From positions 554,807 to 618,806 of the forward strand of contig NZ_WMCD01000002.1 of assembly GCF_010994275.1 (NCBI RefSeq): a DNA stretch of 64,000 bases, written 5' to 3'. The translations under genes and the position numbers were made by a program. Shown one piece after another: positions 9,506 to 18,664 of this stretch; position 1 is the stretch's first letter; each line of letters opens with the position of its first letter. The notes below the pieces were generated by a model, which ran no database searches, had not been told where the DNA came from, and saw only the letters and a program-made list of their open reading frames with translations. This stretch comes from Cyclobacterium jeungdonense (GTDB lineage Bacteria; Bacteroidota; Bacteroidia; Cytophagales; Cyclobacteriaceae).

Positions 9506-10656
9506 ATGAAATACTTCTTAATTTTCGGACTGTTTATAGCCCTCGCTGCCTGTCAGTCCTCCGAAAACCAATCCAATTCCGGAGACCAATTCACCTTGAA
9601 GATGGACACGGTGATGGTCCATCCCGGGGAAGAAATCCTTTTTTTAAATTGGGGCCTACGGCCTGCCAAACTGGGTCCGGATAAAAAATACTTGTATAAT
9701 TTTAATTTTCAGGAATACACCATCGAGAAAATCGATCTGGACGAACTGAAATTTGTCAGCAAAATCACCCTGGATAAAGAGGGGCCTAATGGGGTAGGAA
9801 GCAATTTCATCGGATTAGACCTGATTGGGGCCGATCGTTTTTTGATAAGTGCCTACCGCCAGGACAATATTGTAGATCAGGAGGGGAAAAAGATAAGTCA
9901 ATTTGATTTCTCGAAAATTGGAACCGATACCGACAAGCTGGAGGAAGGGGATTACGTGCAACTACCCCTGAGTATTTCTACCGACGGGAATCGCTTTACC
10001 GGATTGGTGACAAATTGGGAGAAAAAAACGGCGAAACTGGTACTTCTGAACCGGGAACAAAATCAACTCAAAAAGTTCGAGGTTCCGGAAATCGAAAAAG
10101 CCTCCAAATTTGAAGTCATGTTGAACGATGGCGAAATGATGATGGGGCTGGGCACTCATCGCTTCGGTCAAAAAGAAGCAGGGCGGATAATTTTTGGAAC
10201 AGGTGTCAGCCACAAACTGTACGTATTGGATCCGGAAGCCGAAGAATTCCGATTAGTAAGCTATACCAGCGAACTCCTGCCGCCGGAAAAGAGCGGAGAA
10301 TATCCGGCGGAAGTCAGTAGTCAGAGCGAAATGCGAAATGTTCACGAAAAAATTCAGTCCGACATCAATTACCTCGGTCCGGTTTGGGACGAGCAAAAGC
10401 AAGTGTATTATCGCTTGGCTTTTCGTATGAAATTTGATGATTCCCAGCCCATTCCAGAGGGAAGAATGATGCGGAAACCAGTGGGGCGAACGTTTACCTG
10501 ACGGTGTTGGACAAGGACTTCAATCCGATTAGTGAAGGCGAGCTTCCTGAAATCAACAACTATCCTCCCTTTCATTTTGCCAAAGACGGTAAGCTGTGGC
10601 TCTTTGAAAATATTGAGGACGAGATGGGGTTTGTTCGGATGGATATTTCCTGGTAG
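9506..10656 (+). pseudogene. DUF4221 family lipoprotein, interrupted by a frameshift
   Basis: Probable lipoprotein (lipobox LAAC, about residue 16) of the Bacteroidota family DUF4221, of unknown function. ATG 9506 is preferred over the in-frame GTG at 9500. The first frame ends early at 10501. From about 10463 the next frame gives a convincing continuation (KNDAETSGANVYL, then VLDKDFNPI, later KLWLFENIED) that stops at 10656. The switch falls at the GGG run 10459-10461: one more G would join PEG to KNDAE. The original product would be about 383 residues. This is either a recent natural frameshift or a one-base sequence error. A hairpin at 10677 follows the restored stop. Confidence 0.75.
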
Positions 10657-10676
10657 GGGAATACTTCAAAGATTAT

Positions 10677-10707
10677 GACCTTTGGGGTTTTTCCAACCCA
10701 GAAGGTC
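10677..10707 (+). terminator. Probable terminator of the DUF4221 gene
   Basis: Imperfect 13-bp stem (GACCTTTGGGGTT with AACCCAGAAGGTC, one mismatch and one G-T pair) around a 5-base loop, followed by TTT. Its position 20 bases after the stop at 10656 supports that stop, rather than the early one at 10501, as the original gene end. Confidence 0.5.
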
Positions 10708-10726
10708 TTTCAGCAGAACGTACACG

Positions 10727-10763
10727 AAAAAAACCGTCGAGGTCTCGAAGACCTCAACGGTTT
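10727..10763 (-). terminator. Terminator of the winged-helix regulator, overlapping its stop codon
   Basis: Stem 10731-10745 pairs with 10749-10763 (14 of 15 positions, loop CGA). On the minus strand it is followed by seven T (A run 10727-10733). The regulator's TGA stop (10756-10754) lies inside the stem. Confidence 0.82.
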
Positions 10764-11992
10764 AGGACCTCACCACCCGGATCTACCCAGAACGATGCCG
10801 GCTCCTCCAGTGGAAACACATGGATCAATTTGGTGCTGAGCTCGGTGCGATCAATTCCCGAAACTTCAAAAAGCACCTCAAAGTAGGGAGGTACTTCCCC
10901 CAGTTGATCAGCGATTTCACCTTCAATTGATTCCCGCAGTGCCGCATCGGTGAAATTTTTGAGACTTTGCGTGGCCCCGGTATCCCAAAGACCTCCAAAT
11001 AGGTAAATGGTATTTTGGTTTGGCCCGGGAAATTTGGCCATGAATCCATAATCGGTATGGTAGCCATCCGGATCGCCGGTGGGAGAAAAAACCCGCCTTT
11101 CAGTTGATTCACCCTCTCTAAGTACCAATGCCTCTTCCGTTTCGTCGTAGGCAAAACGCGAGTATTTAAAGTAATCTTTAAACATGCCAAGTGTTTTCAG
11201 CATGCCCACTACTACAAAATTCTGGTCCTGCAACTCCTTGGGATTGAACCGGGAGATGGTACGAATGGAAAAGAAATGGCCAGCCGAATCAAACATCCGG
11301 GTTAGTTCCTTGATCCATTGCACGCTGCCCCGAATGAGCAGGCCATAAGACAAGGCGGTGGTTTGCACGCCCTCCCGGCGGTCATCCATCCGAAAGGAGG
11401 CAAAATCGGACAGGCCGTTGATATCGGGATCTCGGATAGTTCGGCTCATCCCGGTCAAACTATCCTCCTCCAGGTAGATAAAAAGGTCACCTAAAAATAC
11501 CGCCGTCGGAAAACCGTTGCTGACTAAATCCGACCAGGCGCTTTCCCGTAGCGGGCTGTCCTTGTCCTGCCCCAGCTGAAACCAAGCGACCAACAACACA
11601 CCTACAAAGACTACAACGATCAAGCCGAGCCGAACGGTTTTCTTTTGAACCAGGCGCAAAAGGCCCGAATGATGCTCCGCTTTTTCAAATACGATACCGT
11701 AACTCCCCTTGGGTATGCTCAAACGGTAAGAATCCCTGCTCCCTTCCGTAGCATAATAATTTTCCAATTTTTCCCGCAGTTTGTAGGCATACACCCGAAT
11801 CAGGGTACTTTCCGAAGGATCAAAATCCGGTTTACCAAAGACCTCTGCCGCAATAACTGTCTCTTTGGGCGCATCGTTGTCAAGGGAACAGCGCACCAAA
11901 AACCGCAACAAGTTGGCATAGGTATTTGATCGCCCAAACCCCTTGCTACTGATAATTTTTTCGGTAAGTTCCAGAAAAACAGCCTTCTCCAT
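10754..11992 (-). CDS. Membrane-anchored winged-helix regulator
   Basis: 412 residues. The N-terminal 100 residues (SNTYANLLRFLV, then KETVIAAEVFGK, STLIRVYAYKLREKL, LSIPKGSYGIVF) look like an OmpR-type winged-helix DNA-binding domain of the kind seen in large Acidobacteria and Planctomycetes regulators. One transmembrane segment follows near residues 120-140 (LGLIVVVFVGVLLVAWF). The remaining 270 residues should be periplasmic and match no family I recognise. The layout recalls ToxR-type one-component regulators that sense outside and bind DNA inside. It is divergent from the PSD1/DUF1501/NHL operon with about 145 bp between the starts, so it probably controls that operon (inference). Its stop codon lies inside its terminator stem. 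Confidence 0.72.
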   Translation of the reverse strand: MEKAVFLELTEKIISSKGFGRSNTYANLLRFLVRCSLDNDAPKETVIAAEVFGKPDFDPSESTLIRVYAYKLREKLENYYATEGSRDSYRLSIPKGSYGIVFEKAEHHSGLLRLVQKKTVRLGLIVVVFVGVLLVAWFQLGQDKDSPLRESAWSDLVSNGFPTAVFLGDLFIYLEEDSLTGMSRTIRDPDINGLSDFASFRMDDRREGVQTTALSYGLLIRGSVQWIKELTRMFDSAGHFFSIRTISRFNPKELQDQNFVVVGMLKTLGMFKDYFKYSRFAYDETEEALVLREGESTERRVFSPTGDPDGYHTDYGFMAKFPGPNQNTIYLFGGLWDTGATQSLKNFTDAALRESIEGEIADQLGEVPPYFEVLFEVSGIDRTELSTKLIHVFPLEEPASFWVDPGGEVLNR

Positions 11993-12056
11993 CCCGTACT
12001 TTTCTTTTATTTCTTAAAGATAATCAATAACTTTAACAGTTAACAAAACGGTTTTT

Positions 12057-12064
12057 TACCTTGC
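12057..12064 (+). promoter_or_regulatory. Possible -7 element for the PSD1 operon
   Basis: TACCTTGC, an imperfect match to TAnnTTTG, 73 bases before the ATG at 12138. It lies in the interval between the divergent regulator and the PSD1 operon, where a regulator site would be expected. Confidence 0.3.
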
Positions 12065-12137
12065 AAACTGCAGCTTTTTCCAATTATATTTGGAGAATGC
12101 CCAAAAGAAGAAAACCTTGTTCAAATACCAAGTCATT

Positions 12138-15100
12138 ATGAATCGTACATTCTTCAAAAACTTTTTGCCGCTCCTTGGATTATCCCTTTGCTGGGTAAGC
12201 TGTGCCTGGGAAAAACCGGAACGGATTCAAGAGGTCTACGAAGAGCTACCCGAAGCCATTGATTTCAATTACCATGTCAAGCCCATCCTATCGGATAAGT
12301 GTTTTGCCTGCCATGGCCCCGATGCGGCTAATCAGGAAGCTGACCTTCGGTTGGATATGGAAGAATTTGCCTTTGCCGCACTGAAAAGCAATTCCCGAAA
12401 TCATGCCATTGTTCCCGGAAAACCGGGAAAGAGTGAACTGGTAAACCGTATTTTGTCGGAGGACAAGGAACTGGTTATGCCTCCTCCAGATTCCAACCTA
12501 AGCCTCAGTACCGAAGAAATAGCCACCCTGACCAAATGGATCGAGCAAGGCGCCCAATACAAGCCTCACTGGTCCTTTATCCCCCCGGAGATAACAAGTA
12601 ATTCCCAACCCGATACAGGCGGCTGGGAAATCAATGAGATCGATGGCTTTGTAGCTGACAAGCTTAAAGCTTCGAAACTCCAACCGGCCCCCATAGCCAG
12701 CAAGGAGATGTTGATCCGTCGCCTGAGCTTTGACCTGACCGGGCTTCCCCCTAGCCTGGAGGAAATTGAGCAATTCGTTTCGAATACTTCAGCAGATGCT
12801 TATGAAAAACTGGTGGACCGGCTACTCGCCTCCCCTGCCTACGGCGAGCGCATGGCAGCGGACTGGATGGACGTGGCCCGGTATGCCGATTCTGACGGCT
12901 ACCTGGATGACAAACACCGGGATTTCAGCCCCTACCGCGATTGGGTGATCGAGGCTTTTAACCAAAACATGCCCTATGACCAATTCGTGACCTGGCAATT
13001 GGCCGGGGACCTGATTGAAAATCCTAGTCAGGAGAGCATCCTGGCCACAGCTTTCAACAGACTTCATAAAAGAAATTCAGAGGCCGGGATCGTCTTCGAA
13101 GAGTACCGTGCCGAATATGTGGCAGACCGAACCAACACCGTTGGTAAAGCCATACTGGGTCTGAGTATGGAGTGTGCCCGTTGCCACGATCACAAATACG
13201 ACCCCATCAGCCAGAAGGAATATTATGAATTTTCCGCCTTTTTTAACAGTACCAATGAGATAGGTACTGCCGTATATGGCCCGGGACAGGTACCCGGTCC
13301 TTCCCTGCTGTTGACCAATGAGGAGCAGGATAAACTTTTAGACTACCTGGACAAGCAAATTCGCACCAAGGAATCCGAGCTGCAGGAATTGGCCAAAACG
13401 GCCCCGCAGGACAGGCGGCCTGGTCCCGAAGCCCTGCAGGCGGGTCTAAAGCAACTGCAAACCCAGGGCCTGGTTGCCCACTACAATTTTGATAAATTAA
13501 CGCCCCAGCCAGATGGCAAGTCCTTTAAAGATTCCGGCTGGTCCGGAAATTCCGGCCCCGCGCTGATTCGCGAGCCCGATATCGCTGAAGGAGTACAAGG
13601 AAAAGGTGTCTTTATCAACGATTTTACCACGCTCTCCCTTCCTGATAAAGTGGGCTGGTTTGACCAGACAGACCCCTTTACGGTATCCCTCTCCGTATAC
13701 CCGGATACCTTGTATAAGGAAGCGGTTTTATTTACCCATTGCGAGGATATCCGGTTGGGATTAAAAGGTTACTCCTTGTTCCTGGAAGACAACAAGCTGA
13801 ATTTTATCATGGCATTCAGCTGGCCCAGCAATGCCCTTCAGGTAAAAAGCAAGGAACCAATCCCTGTAAAAAAATGGTCTGATATCAGCATTACTTATGA
13901 TGGCATGGGCAAAGCGGCAGGCATTGGCTTGTATGTAGACGGAAAAAAAGTGCCGGTAACCGTAGAAGCAGATCACATTTACAAGTCCATCCTATTTGAA
14001 CCGGATATCCATACCTATGGCTTTAGAGGCTTTGTTCTGGGCGTTCGGGACAAGATGAAAACCTTCTTAAACGGAGGACTCGATGAGTTGAAAATTTATA
14101 ACCGTGAATTGACTGCTTTGGAGGTTCAATTTGCCAATGACCCGGGTAAAGCAAAAACCCTGGCCGAAGACCCGCAAAATGCCGCTGAGCGAGAACTGAT
14201 AAGCAAGCATGTTTTTAAATCAGCAAACGAAAAGGCAGAGAAGCTGCGAAAATCATTATTGGAATTCCGGAAACAAAGGGCGCAACATACAAACGACATC
14301 CCCGAAATCATGGTGATGGGGGATTTACCCGAACCCAGACCCACCTACATCCTGGACCGGGGCTCCTACAGTGCCCCAACCGAACAGGTATATCCCAATG
14401 TTCCGGAAGCGGTGTTACCCAGTGAAACTTCCGATTTCCCACAAAACAGACTGGGTTTAGCGCAATGGCTGGTGGATCCGCAGAATCCGCTAACTGCCCG
14501 GGTTTTTGTCAACCGCCTTTGGCAAATGCATTTTGGAAATGGCCTGGTAAAAACTTCCGATGATTTTGGCAACCAGGGCAGCATGCCCAGCCATCCGGAG
14601 CTATTGGACTGGCTGGCCGTAACCTTTCGTGAATCGGGCTGGGATATCAAAAAAATGCACAAGCTGATTGCGATGTCGGCTACCTACAGGCAATCTTCCA
14701 AAACCAGTCCGGAATTGCAGGAAAAAGACCCGGAAAATCTATTACTAGCCCGGGGGCCCAGTTTCCGCATGACTGCGGAGATGATCCGGGACAATGCCCT
14801 GGCCATAAGCGGGCTTTTGGTCCCCAAAATCGGAGGTGAAAGTGCCTATCCCTACCAGCCGGAAGGACTTTGGGACGAAATCAGCACCAAATCATGGCGC
14901 TACCGCTACCTGCAGGAACCGGGGGAAGGGCTGTACCGCAGGAGCCTTTACACCATTTGGAAAAGAACTTCCGGTCCTCCTTCCATGATGATATTTGATG
15001 TAGGGGATCGGGCAGAATGCACGGTACAGCGCACCGAAACCAGCACTCCCCTGCAGGCCCTGGTGCTGCTGAATGACCCTCAGTTTGTGGAAGCAGCAAG

Positions 15101-15386
15101 GGTAACCGCCGAAAACCTGATTGAAAAATACCAGCCAGAAAAACAACTGGAAAACGCTTTTCAATTGAGTACGGGCCGGAAACCGAATCCAAAAGAAAAA
15201 GAGATTTTACATCAATTTTATAGGGAGGAAACCGAGCGTTTTTCCGAAAACAGAAACGAAGCACTGGCCTATTTAAGCACCGGGAGCAACCCCGCCAACC
15301 CTAATCTGGATCCCATTGAGGTGGCAGCATTGGCTACCGTAATCAACGGCATCATGAATACCACGGACGGATACACCCTAAGATAA
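12138..15386 (+). CDS. PSD1 domain protein: cytochrome-type PSCyt1, DUF1549, LamG, DUF1553
   Basis: Exported protein of about 1082 residues. Domains in order: lipoprotein-like signal (Cys about 22); PSCyt1 region with a heme-type CFACH motif near residue 54; DUF1549 (about 164-385) containing a second CxxCH (CARCH); a LamG/concanavalin-like domain (about 445-660); and DUF1553 (about 777-1040, with ARVFVNRLWQMHFG). This architecture is abundant in Planctomycetes and Verrucomicrobia, where it pairs with DUF1501; its reaction is not established. I start at ATG 12138 because the upstream in-frame TTG (12090) adds residues ahead of a good signal peptide. It is the first gene of an operon, with DUF1501 starting 8 bases downstream. 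Confidence 0.88.
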   Translation: MNRTFFKNFLPLLGLSLCWVSCAWEKPERIQEVYEELPEAIDFNYHVKPILSDKCFACHGPDAANQEADLRLDMEEFAFAALKSNSRNHAIVPGKPGKSELVNRILSEDKELVMPPPDSNLSLSTEEIATLTKWIEQGAQYKPHWSFIPPEITSNSQPDTGGWEINEIDGFVADKLKASKLQPAPIASKEMLIRRLSFDLTGLPPSLEEIEQFVSNTSADAYEKLVDRLLASPAYGERMAADWMDVARYADSDGYLDDKHRDFSPYRDWVIEAFNQNMPYDQFVTWQLAGDLIENPSQESILATAFNRLHKRNSEAGIVFEEYRAEYVADRTNTVGKAILGLSMECARCHDHKYDPISQKEYYEFSAFFNSTNEIGTAVYGPGQVPGPSLLLTNEEQDKLLDYLDKQIRTKESELQELAKTAPQDRRPGPEALQAGLKQLQTQGLVAHYNFDKLTPQPDGKSFKDSGWSGNSGPALIREPDIAEGVQGKGVFINDFTTLSLPDKVGWFDQTDPFTVSLSVYPDTLYKEAVLFTHCEDIRLGLKGYSLFLEDNKLNFIMAFSWPSNALQVKSKEPIPVKKWSDISITYDGMGKAAGIGLYVDGKKVPVTVEADHIYKSILFEPDIHTYGFRGFVLGVRDKMKTFLNGGLDELKIYNRELTALEVQFANDPGKAKTLAEDPQNAAERELISKHVFKSANEKAEKLRKSLLEFRKQRAQHTNDIPEIMVMGDLPEPRPTYILDRGSYSAPTEQVYPNVPEAVLPSETSDFPQNRLGLAQWLVDPQNPLTARVFVNRLWQMHFGNGLVKTSDDFGNQGSMPSHPELLDWLAVTFRESGWDIKKMHKLIAMSATYRQSSKTSPELQEKDPENLLLARGPSFRMTAEMIRDNALAISGLLVPKIGGESAYPYQPEGLWDEISTKSWRYRYLQEPGEGLYRRSLYTIWKRTSGPPSMMIFDVGDRAECTVQRTETSTPLQALVLLNDPQFVEAARVTAENLIEKYQPEKQLENAFQLSTGRKPNPKEKEILHQFYREETERFSENRNEALAYLSTGSNPANPNLDPIEVAALATVINGIMNTTDGYTLR

Positions 15387-15394
15387 CAGGAAAA

Positions 15395-16849
15395 ATGAGC
15401 ATTTACGACCATAACGAATTTGGAGAAAGCAGAAGGGGATTCTTAAAAAAAGCCTCCCTGGGATTTGGATCCATCGCCCTTTCCAGCCTGCTGGGACAAA
15501 CGGGTTCCTGGGCAAGCGGCTTGGGCGATGCGGGACCAGGGGGCATATTAACGGGCACCCATTTCCCCGCCAAAGCAAAAAGAGTGATCTACCTATTTCA
15601 ATCGGGTGGACCCTCGCAGTTGGAAACTTTTGACTACAAACCTTCCCTGGCCAAATGGCATGGAAAGGAAATCCCCCCTTCCGTACAAGGAACCCAGCGA
15701 AACTCGGGCATGGTGGCCGATCAATCCACCTTCCCCCTGGTGAAGTCCATTTATGATTTCAAGCAATACGGACAATCCGGCGCCTGGGTAAGCGATTTGT
15801 TTCCTTACACCTCGCAGGTAGTGGACGAGCTCTGCATCGTCAAATCCATGATTACCGAAGCCATTAACCACGAACCGGCCGTCATGTTTATGCAGACAGG
15901 CTCTCAGCTAAGTGGCCGACCCTCCATCGGTTCCTGGCTGAGCTACGGACTGGGCAGTGATAACGAAAACCTGCCCAATTTTGTGGTATTGCTATCCAAA
16001 AGTTCCGGCGCCCAACCGCTGAATTCCACTGCCTGGAGCAATGGATTCCTGCCTTCCCACCATCAAGGCATACAGTTCCGCTCAGGCAAAGACCCGGTGC
16101 TGTACCTCAACAATCCCCACGGCGTAGAGGACCATGACCGGCGACGGGCCCTGGACCATATCCGGCAGTTGAACGAGCAGCAATTTGATATCTGGCAGGA
16201 CCCGGAAATCCAATCCAAAATCAGCCAGTACGAAATGGCCTACAAAATGCAGAATTCCGTTCCAGATGCCGTAGACACCTCCAACGAACCGGATTACATC
16301 TACGAACTATATGGGGAAGATGCCAAAATACCGGGCACCTATGCCTCCAATTGCCTTCAGGCCAGGAGGCTGGCCGAACGGGACGTAAAATTTATTCAAC
16401 TGTACCACATGGGTTGGGATCAGCACGGCAACTTACCAAAAGGCATCAAACGGCAGGCACTTAGCACCGATCAGGCTACGGCCGGACTGATCCAGGATCT
16501 GAAACAGCGAGGGCTGCTGGAAGATACCCTGGTGGTCTGGGGAGGAGAGTTTGGGCGCACCAGCTTTTCACAAGGCAGATTGACAGCCGACAATTACGGA
16601 CGTGACCACCATCCGGGATGTTTTACCATGTGGATGGCCGGAGCAGGGGTAAAAAAAGGAATGGTCTATGGGGAAACGGATGAATTCAGCTATAATGTAG
16701 CCCATAATCCCGTTCACGTGCATGATTTTCAGGCCACCTTGCTTCACCTACTGGGTATCGACCACGAGAAACTCACCTTCAAACACCAGGGCAGGCGCTT
16801 CCGGCTGACGGACGTTCACGGCCAGGTGGTAAACGATATTTTGGCCTAA
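15395..16849 (+). CDS. DUF1501 protein, Tat-exported
   Basis: 484 residues. The N-terminus has a twin-arginine motif (SRRGFLKK) followed by a hydrophobic stretch, so it should be exported folded by the Tat system. The body is DUF1501, related to the alkaline phosphatase/sulfatase fold (YLFQSGGPSQLETFDYK, then GWDQHGNL, WGGEFGRT and GRDHHPG). The conserved Asp and His residues are consistent with a metal site, but no substrate is known. DUF1501 genes nearly always sit beside DUF1549/DUF1553 genes, as here: it starts 8 bases after the PSD1 stop and ends 9 bases before the NHL gene. The two probably form one periplasmic system, likely catabolic (inference). Confidence 0.9.
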   Translation: MSIYDHNEFGESRRGFLKKASLGFGSIALSSLLGQTGSWASGLGDAGPGGILTGTHFPAKAKRVIYLFQSGGPSQLETFDYKPSLAKWHGKEIPPSVQGTQRNSGMVADQSTFPLVKSIYDFKQYGQSGAWVSDLFPYTSQVVDELCIVKSMITEAINHEPAVMFMQTGSQLSGRPSIGSWLSYGLGSDNENLPNFVVLLSKSSGAQPLNSTAWSNGFLPSHHQGIQFRSGKDPVLYLNNPHGVEDHDRRRALDHIRQLNEQQFDIWQDPEIQSKISQYEMAYKMQNSVPDAVDTSNEPDYIYELYGEDAKIPGTYASNCLQARRLAERDVKFIQLYHMGWDQHGNLPKGIKRQALSTDQATAGLIQDLKQRGLLEDTLVVWGGEFGRTSFSQGRLTADNYGRDHHPGCFTMWMAGAGVKKGMVYGETDEFSYNVAHNPVHVHDFQATLLHLLGIDHEKLTFKHQGRRFRLTDVHGQVVNDILA

Positions 16850-16858
16850 CTTAAAACG

Positions 16859-17926
16859 ATGCGCAGCCGAAGAAAATTTATTCAACAATCGATCGCAGGA
16901 AGCACCACGCTTATGGCTTCGGGGCTACCCCTGTTTCATATCCTTCCCAGCCGCCCCAAACTGGAGGAGGAAGTATTGGGCCATGGCGATTTCCGGTATC
17001 GGGTGGAAAAAAACTGGAGCCAGGCGGACTCCAGCCGATTTCCGGTCAAAAACTGTCACGAGATGGTGCTGGATCAGAAAAACCGATTGATCCTCCTAAC
17101 CGATCATCCCCAAAACAACATCCTGATCTACGAACCTTCTGGAAGATTGGTGGATAGCTGGACCTTGGATTTTCCGGGCGCCCATGGGTTGACCCTCTCC
17201 GATGAAGGAGGCGAACAGTTCTTGTATATCACGGACACGGGCCTTGGAAAGGTGGTCAAATGCACTCTTGACGGCCAGGTCGTACTGCAACTGCCACACC
17301 CGGCTGAAATCGGTGCGTACGATGAAAAAATGCCCTACCGGCCAACGGAAACGGCGATCGGTCCAAACGGTGACATCTACGTGGCGGATGGATACGGGGC
17401 GCAATTCATTTTGCAATTCGACGCGGGGGGAAAATTTATCCGGAAATTTGGGGGCGACAGTTTTCTGCAGCCCGATAAATTCAAACAGGCACACGGGGTG
17501 GCCATCGATTACCGGGCTCCCGGTGATCCTACCCTACTGGTTTCTGCCCGTATCAAAAATACCTTCAAGCGTTTTTCGCTCTCCGGAGAGTATCTGGAAG
17601 AACATTACTTGCCGGGTGCCTTTATCAGCCGACCGGTTCTGGACGGAGAAAACCTGTATTCCGGGGTCTGCTTTGGCATGACGGAGGGCAATTATAACAT
17701 GCAACTTAATAGGGGCTTTGTGACCATTCTGGATAAGGAAAACCGGGTAATCTCCAATCCGGGAGGTACGGAACCGATTTATAAGGACGGAAAACTACAG
17801 CTTCTATTGCAGGAACAGCCGGTCTTCCGGCATTGCCACGATGTCTGCCTTGACCGGGACAAAAACCTGTATGTTTGCCAGTGGAATGCGGATGGGGTGT
17901 ATCCGTATAAATTGCACCGGGTTTAA
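16859..17926 (+). CDS. NHL-type beta-propeller protein, Tat-exported
   Basis: 355 residues with a twin-arginine signal (RSRRKFIQQSIAG). Repeats such as HGLTLSDEGG, IYVADGYGAQFILQFD, HGVAIDY and HCHDVCLDRDKNLYVCQW fit a six-bladed NHL propeller, similar in pattern to peptidyl-alpha-hydroxyglycine lyase-like proteins. Three HD/HG motifs could be metal or substrate contacts. It is the last gene of the PSD1-DUF1501 operon, 9 bases after DUF1501. The shared Tat export suggests it works with DUF1501 in the periplasm. Enzyme or binding function cannot be decided from sequence alone. No strong terminator follows. Confidence 0.82.
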   Translation: MRSRRKFIQQSIAGSTTLMASGLPLFHILPSRPKLEEEVLGHGDFRYRVEKNWSQADSSRFPVKNCHEMVLDQKNRLILLTDHPQNNILIYEPSGRLVDSWTLDFPGAHGLTLSDEGGEQFLYITDTGLGKVVKCTLDGQVVLQLPHPAEIGAYDEKMPYRPTETAIGPNGDIYVADGYGAQFILQFDAGGKFIRKFGGDSFLQPDKFKQAHGVAIDYRAPGDPTLLVSARIKNTFKRFSLSGEYLEEHYLPGAFISRPVLDGENLYSGVCFGMTEGNYNMQLNRGFVTILDKENRVISNPGGTEPIYKDGKLQLLLQEQPVFRHCHDVCLDRDKNLYVCQWNADGVYPYKLHRV

Positions 17927-18026
17927 TTTTTTACCCTTTGGCAGGTAGGACGTTTTTCTCAGGTATTTTACACAGGGCGTCAACGTTGATTACAAACGTG
18001 AGTTCGACCTCTTTTTTTAATAAAAC

Positions 18027-18129
18027 CGTCATCGGTAGAATTAACTTTTTCTAAACGCAGAAATCGGGATGACGATGTGGTTTTTTATCATGTTGATTTT
18101 CAGTTATTTAACAAACACGTCATCGGTAG
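18027..18129 (+). repeat. Two direct copies of CGTCATCGGTAG
   Basis: Identical 12-mers at 18027-18038 and 18118-18129, spaced 91 bases start to start. Between them GATGACGATG (18068-18077) is close to the reverse complement of part of the motif. The meaning is unknown; they could be remnants of a repeated element. Confidence 0.45.
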
Positions 18130-18435
18130 GCTCTCAGAGTGGATATGTGCGGAGGAAGCCGTGGGAATCTTTAGTAAAACGGGACTGCCACACCATAGCC
18201 TACAAAAAGGGTTCCCCGTGACGATATAGCTGGGTTTTAAGTACGTTTTTAATTCGAACTCGCTTTACAAGTAAGATCCACTGTTGGTTGGATACCTTGT
18301 CTTGGTTACCTGAGCCTGTCTATTGCATGGTCTGATCATGTCATGGTAAGATGGCACGTATTAACGAAGCACTTTAGTGGGATTGCATTGTACATCTGCG
18401 GTTTGACATTACCAATATAGGACAGCCCAGCTCCT

Positions 18436-18482
18436 CGGAATTTGTAATTCCGTGGTACAGATAGAGGGGATTTGTAATCCCC
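18436..18482 (+). repeat. Tandem palindromes with a common ATTTGTAAT core
   Basis: Hairpin 1: CGGAATT-TGT-AATTCCG (18436-18452). Hairpin 2: GGGGATT-TGT-AATCCCC (18466-18482). Both have 7-bp perfect stems, the same TGT loop and the same inner ATT/AAT pairs, but different outer bases that still pair. This compensatory pattern is typical of REP-like palindromic elements. Confidence 0.6.
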
Positions 18483-18664
18483 GGAATCAGCTAAAGTATC
18501 CCAGGCTGAATTGATTTGGGAAAGCAGAGCCGAACCGTTTGTCTGATAATATGATGGTGCGATGATTTTAATACAGGTAAGCAACTCTCAAAATAGAAGG
18601 AAAATTTAATCACCACTCTTTTCATTTTCCTTCTCTATATAAAACACCTTCTTTTAAACTGGTT

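Larger units (their letters stand above)
17927..18664. other. 738-bp gene-free stretch with short repeats
   Basis: No convincing gene. The 82-codon minus ORF at 18336-18584 runs through the palindromic repeats listed separately and looks accidental. The stretch holds two copies of CGTCATCGGTAG and a tandem pair of ATTTGTAAT-core hairpins. Base composition and patchy repeats suggest the remains of degraded mobile or repetitive DNA, but no transposase fragment was recognised. Confidence 0.5.

Noticed and set aside
18336..18584. 82-codon minus ORF in the gene-free stretch
   Set aside because: Reads across the two ATTTGTAAT palindromes; the repeats, not a protein, explain the open frame.
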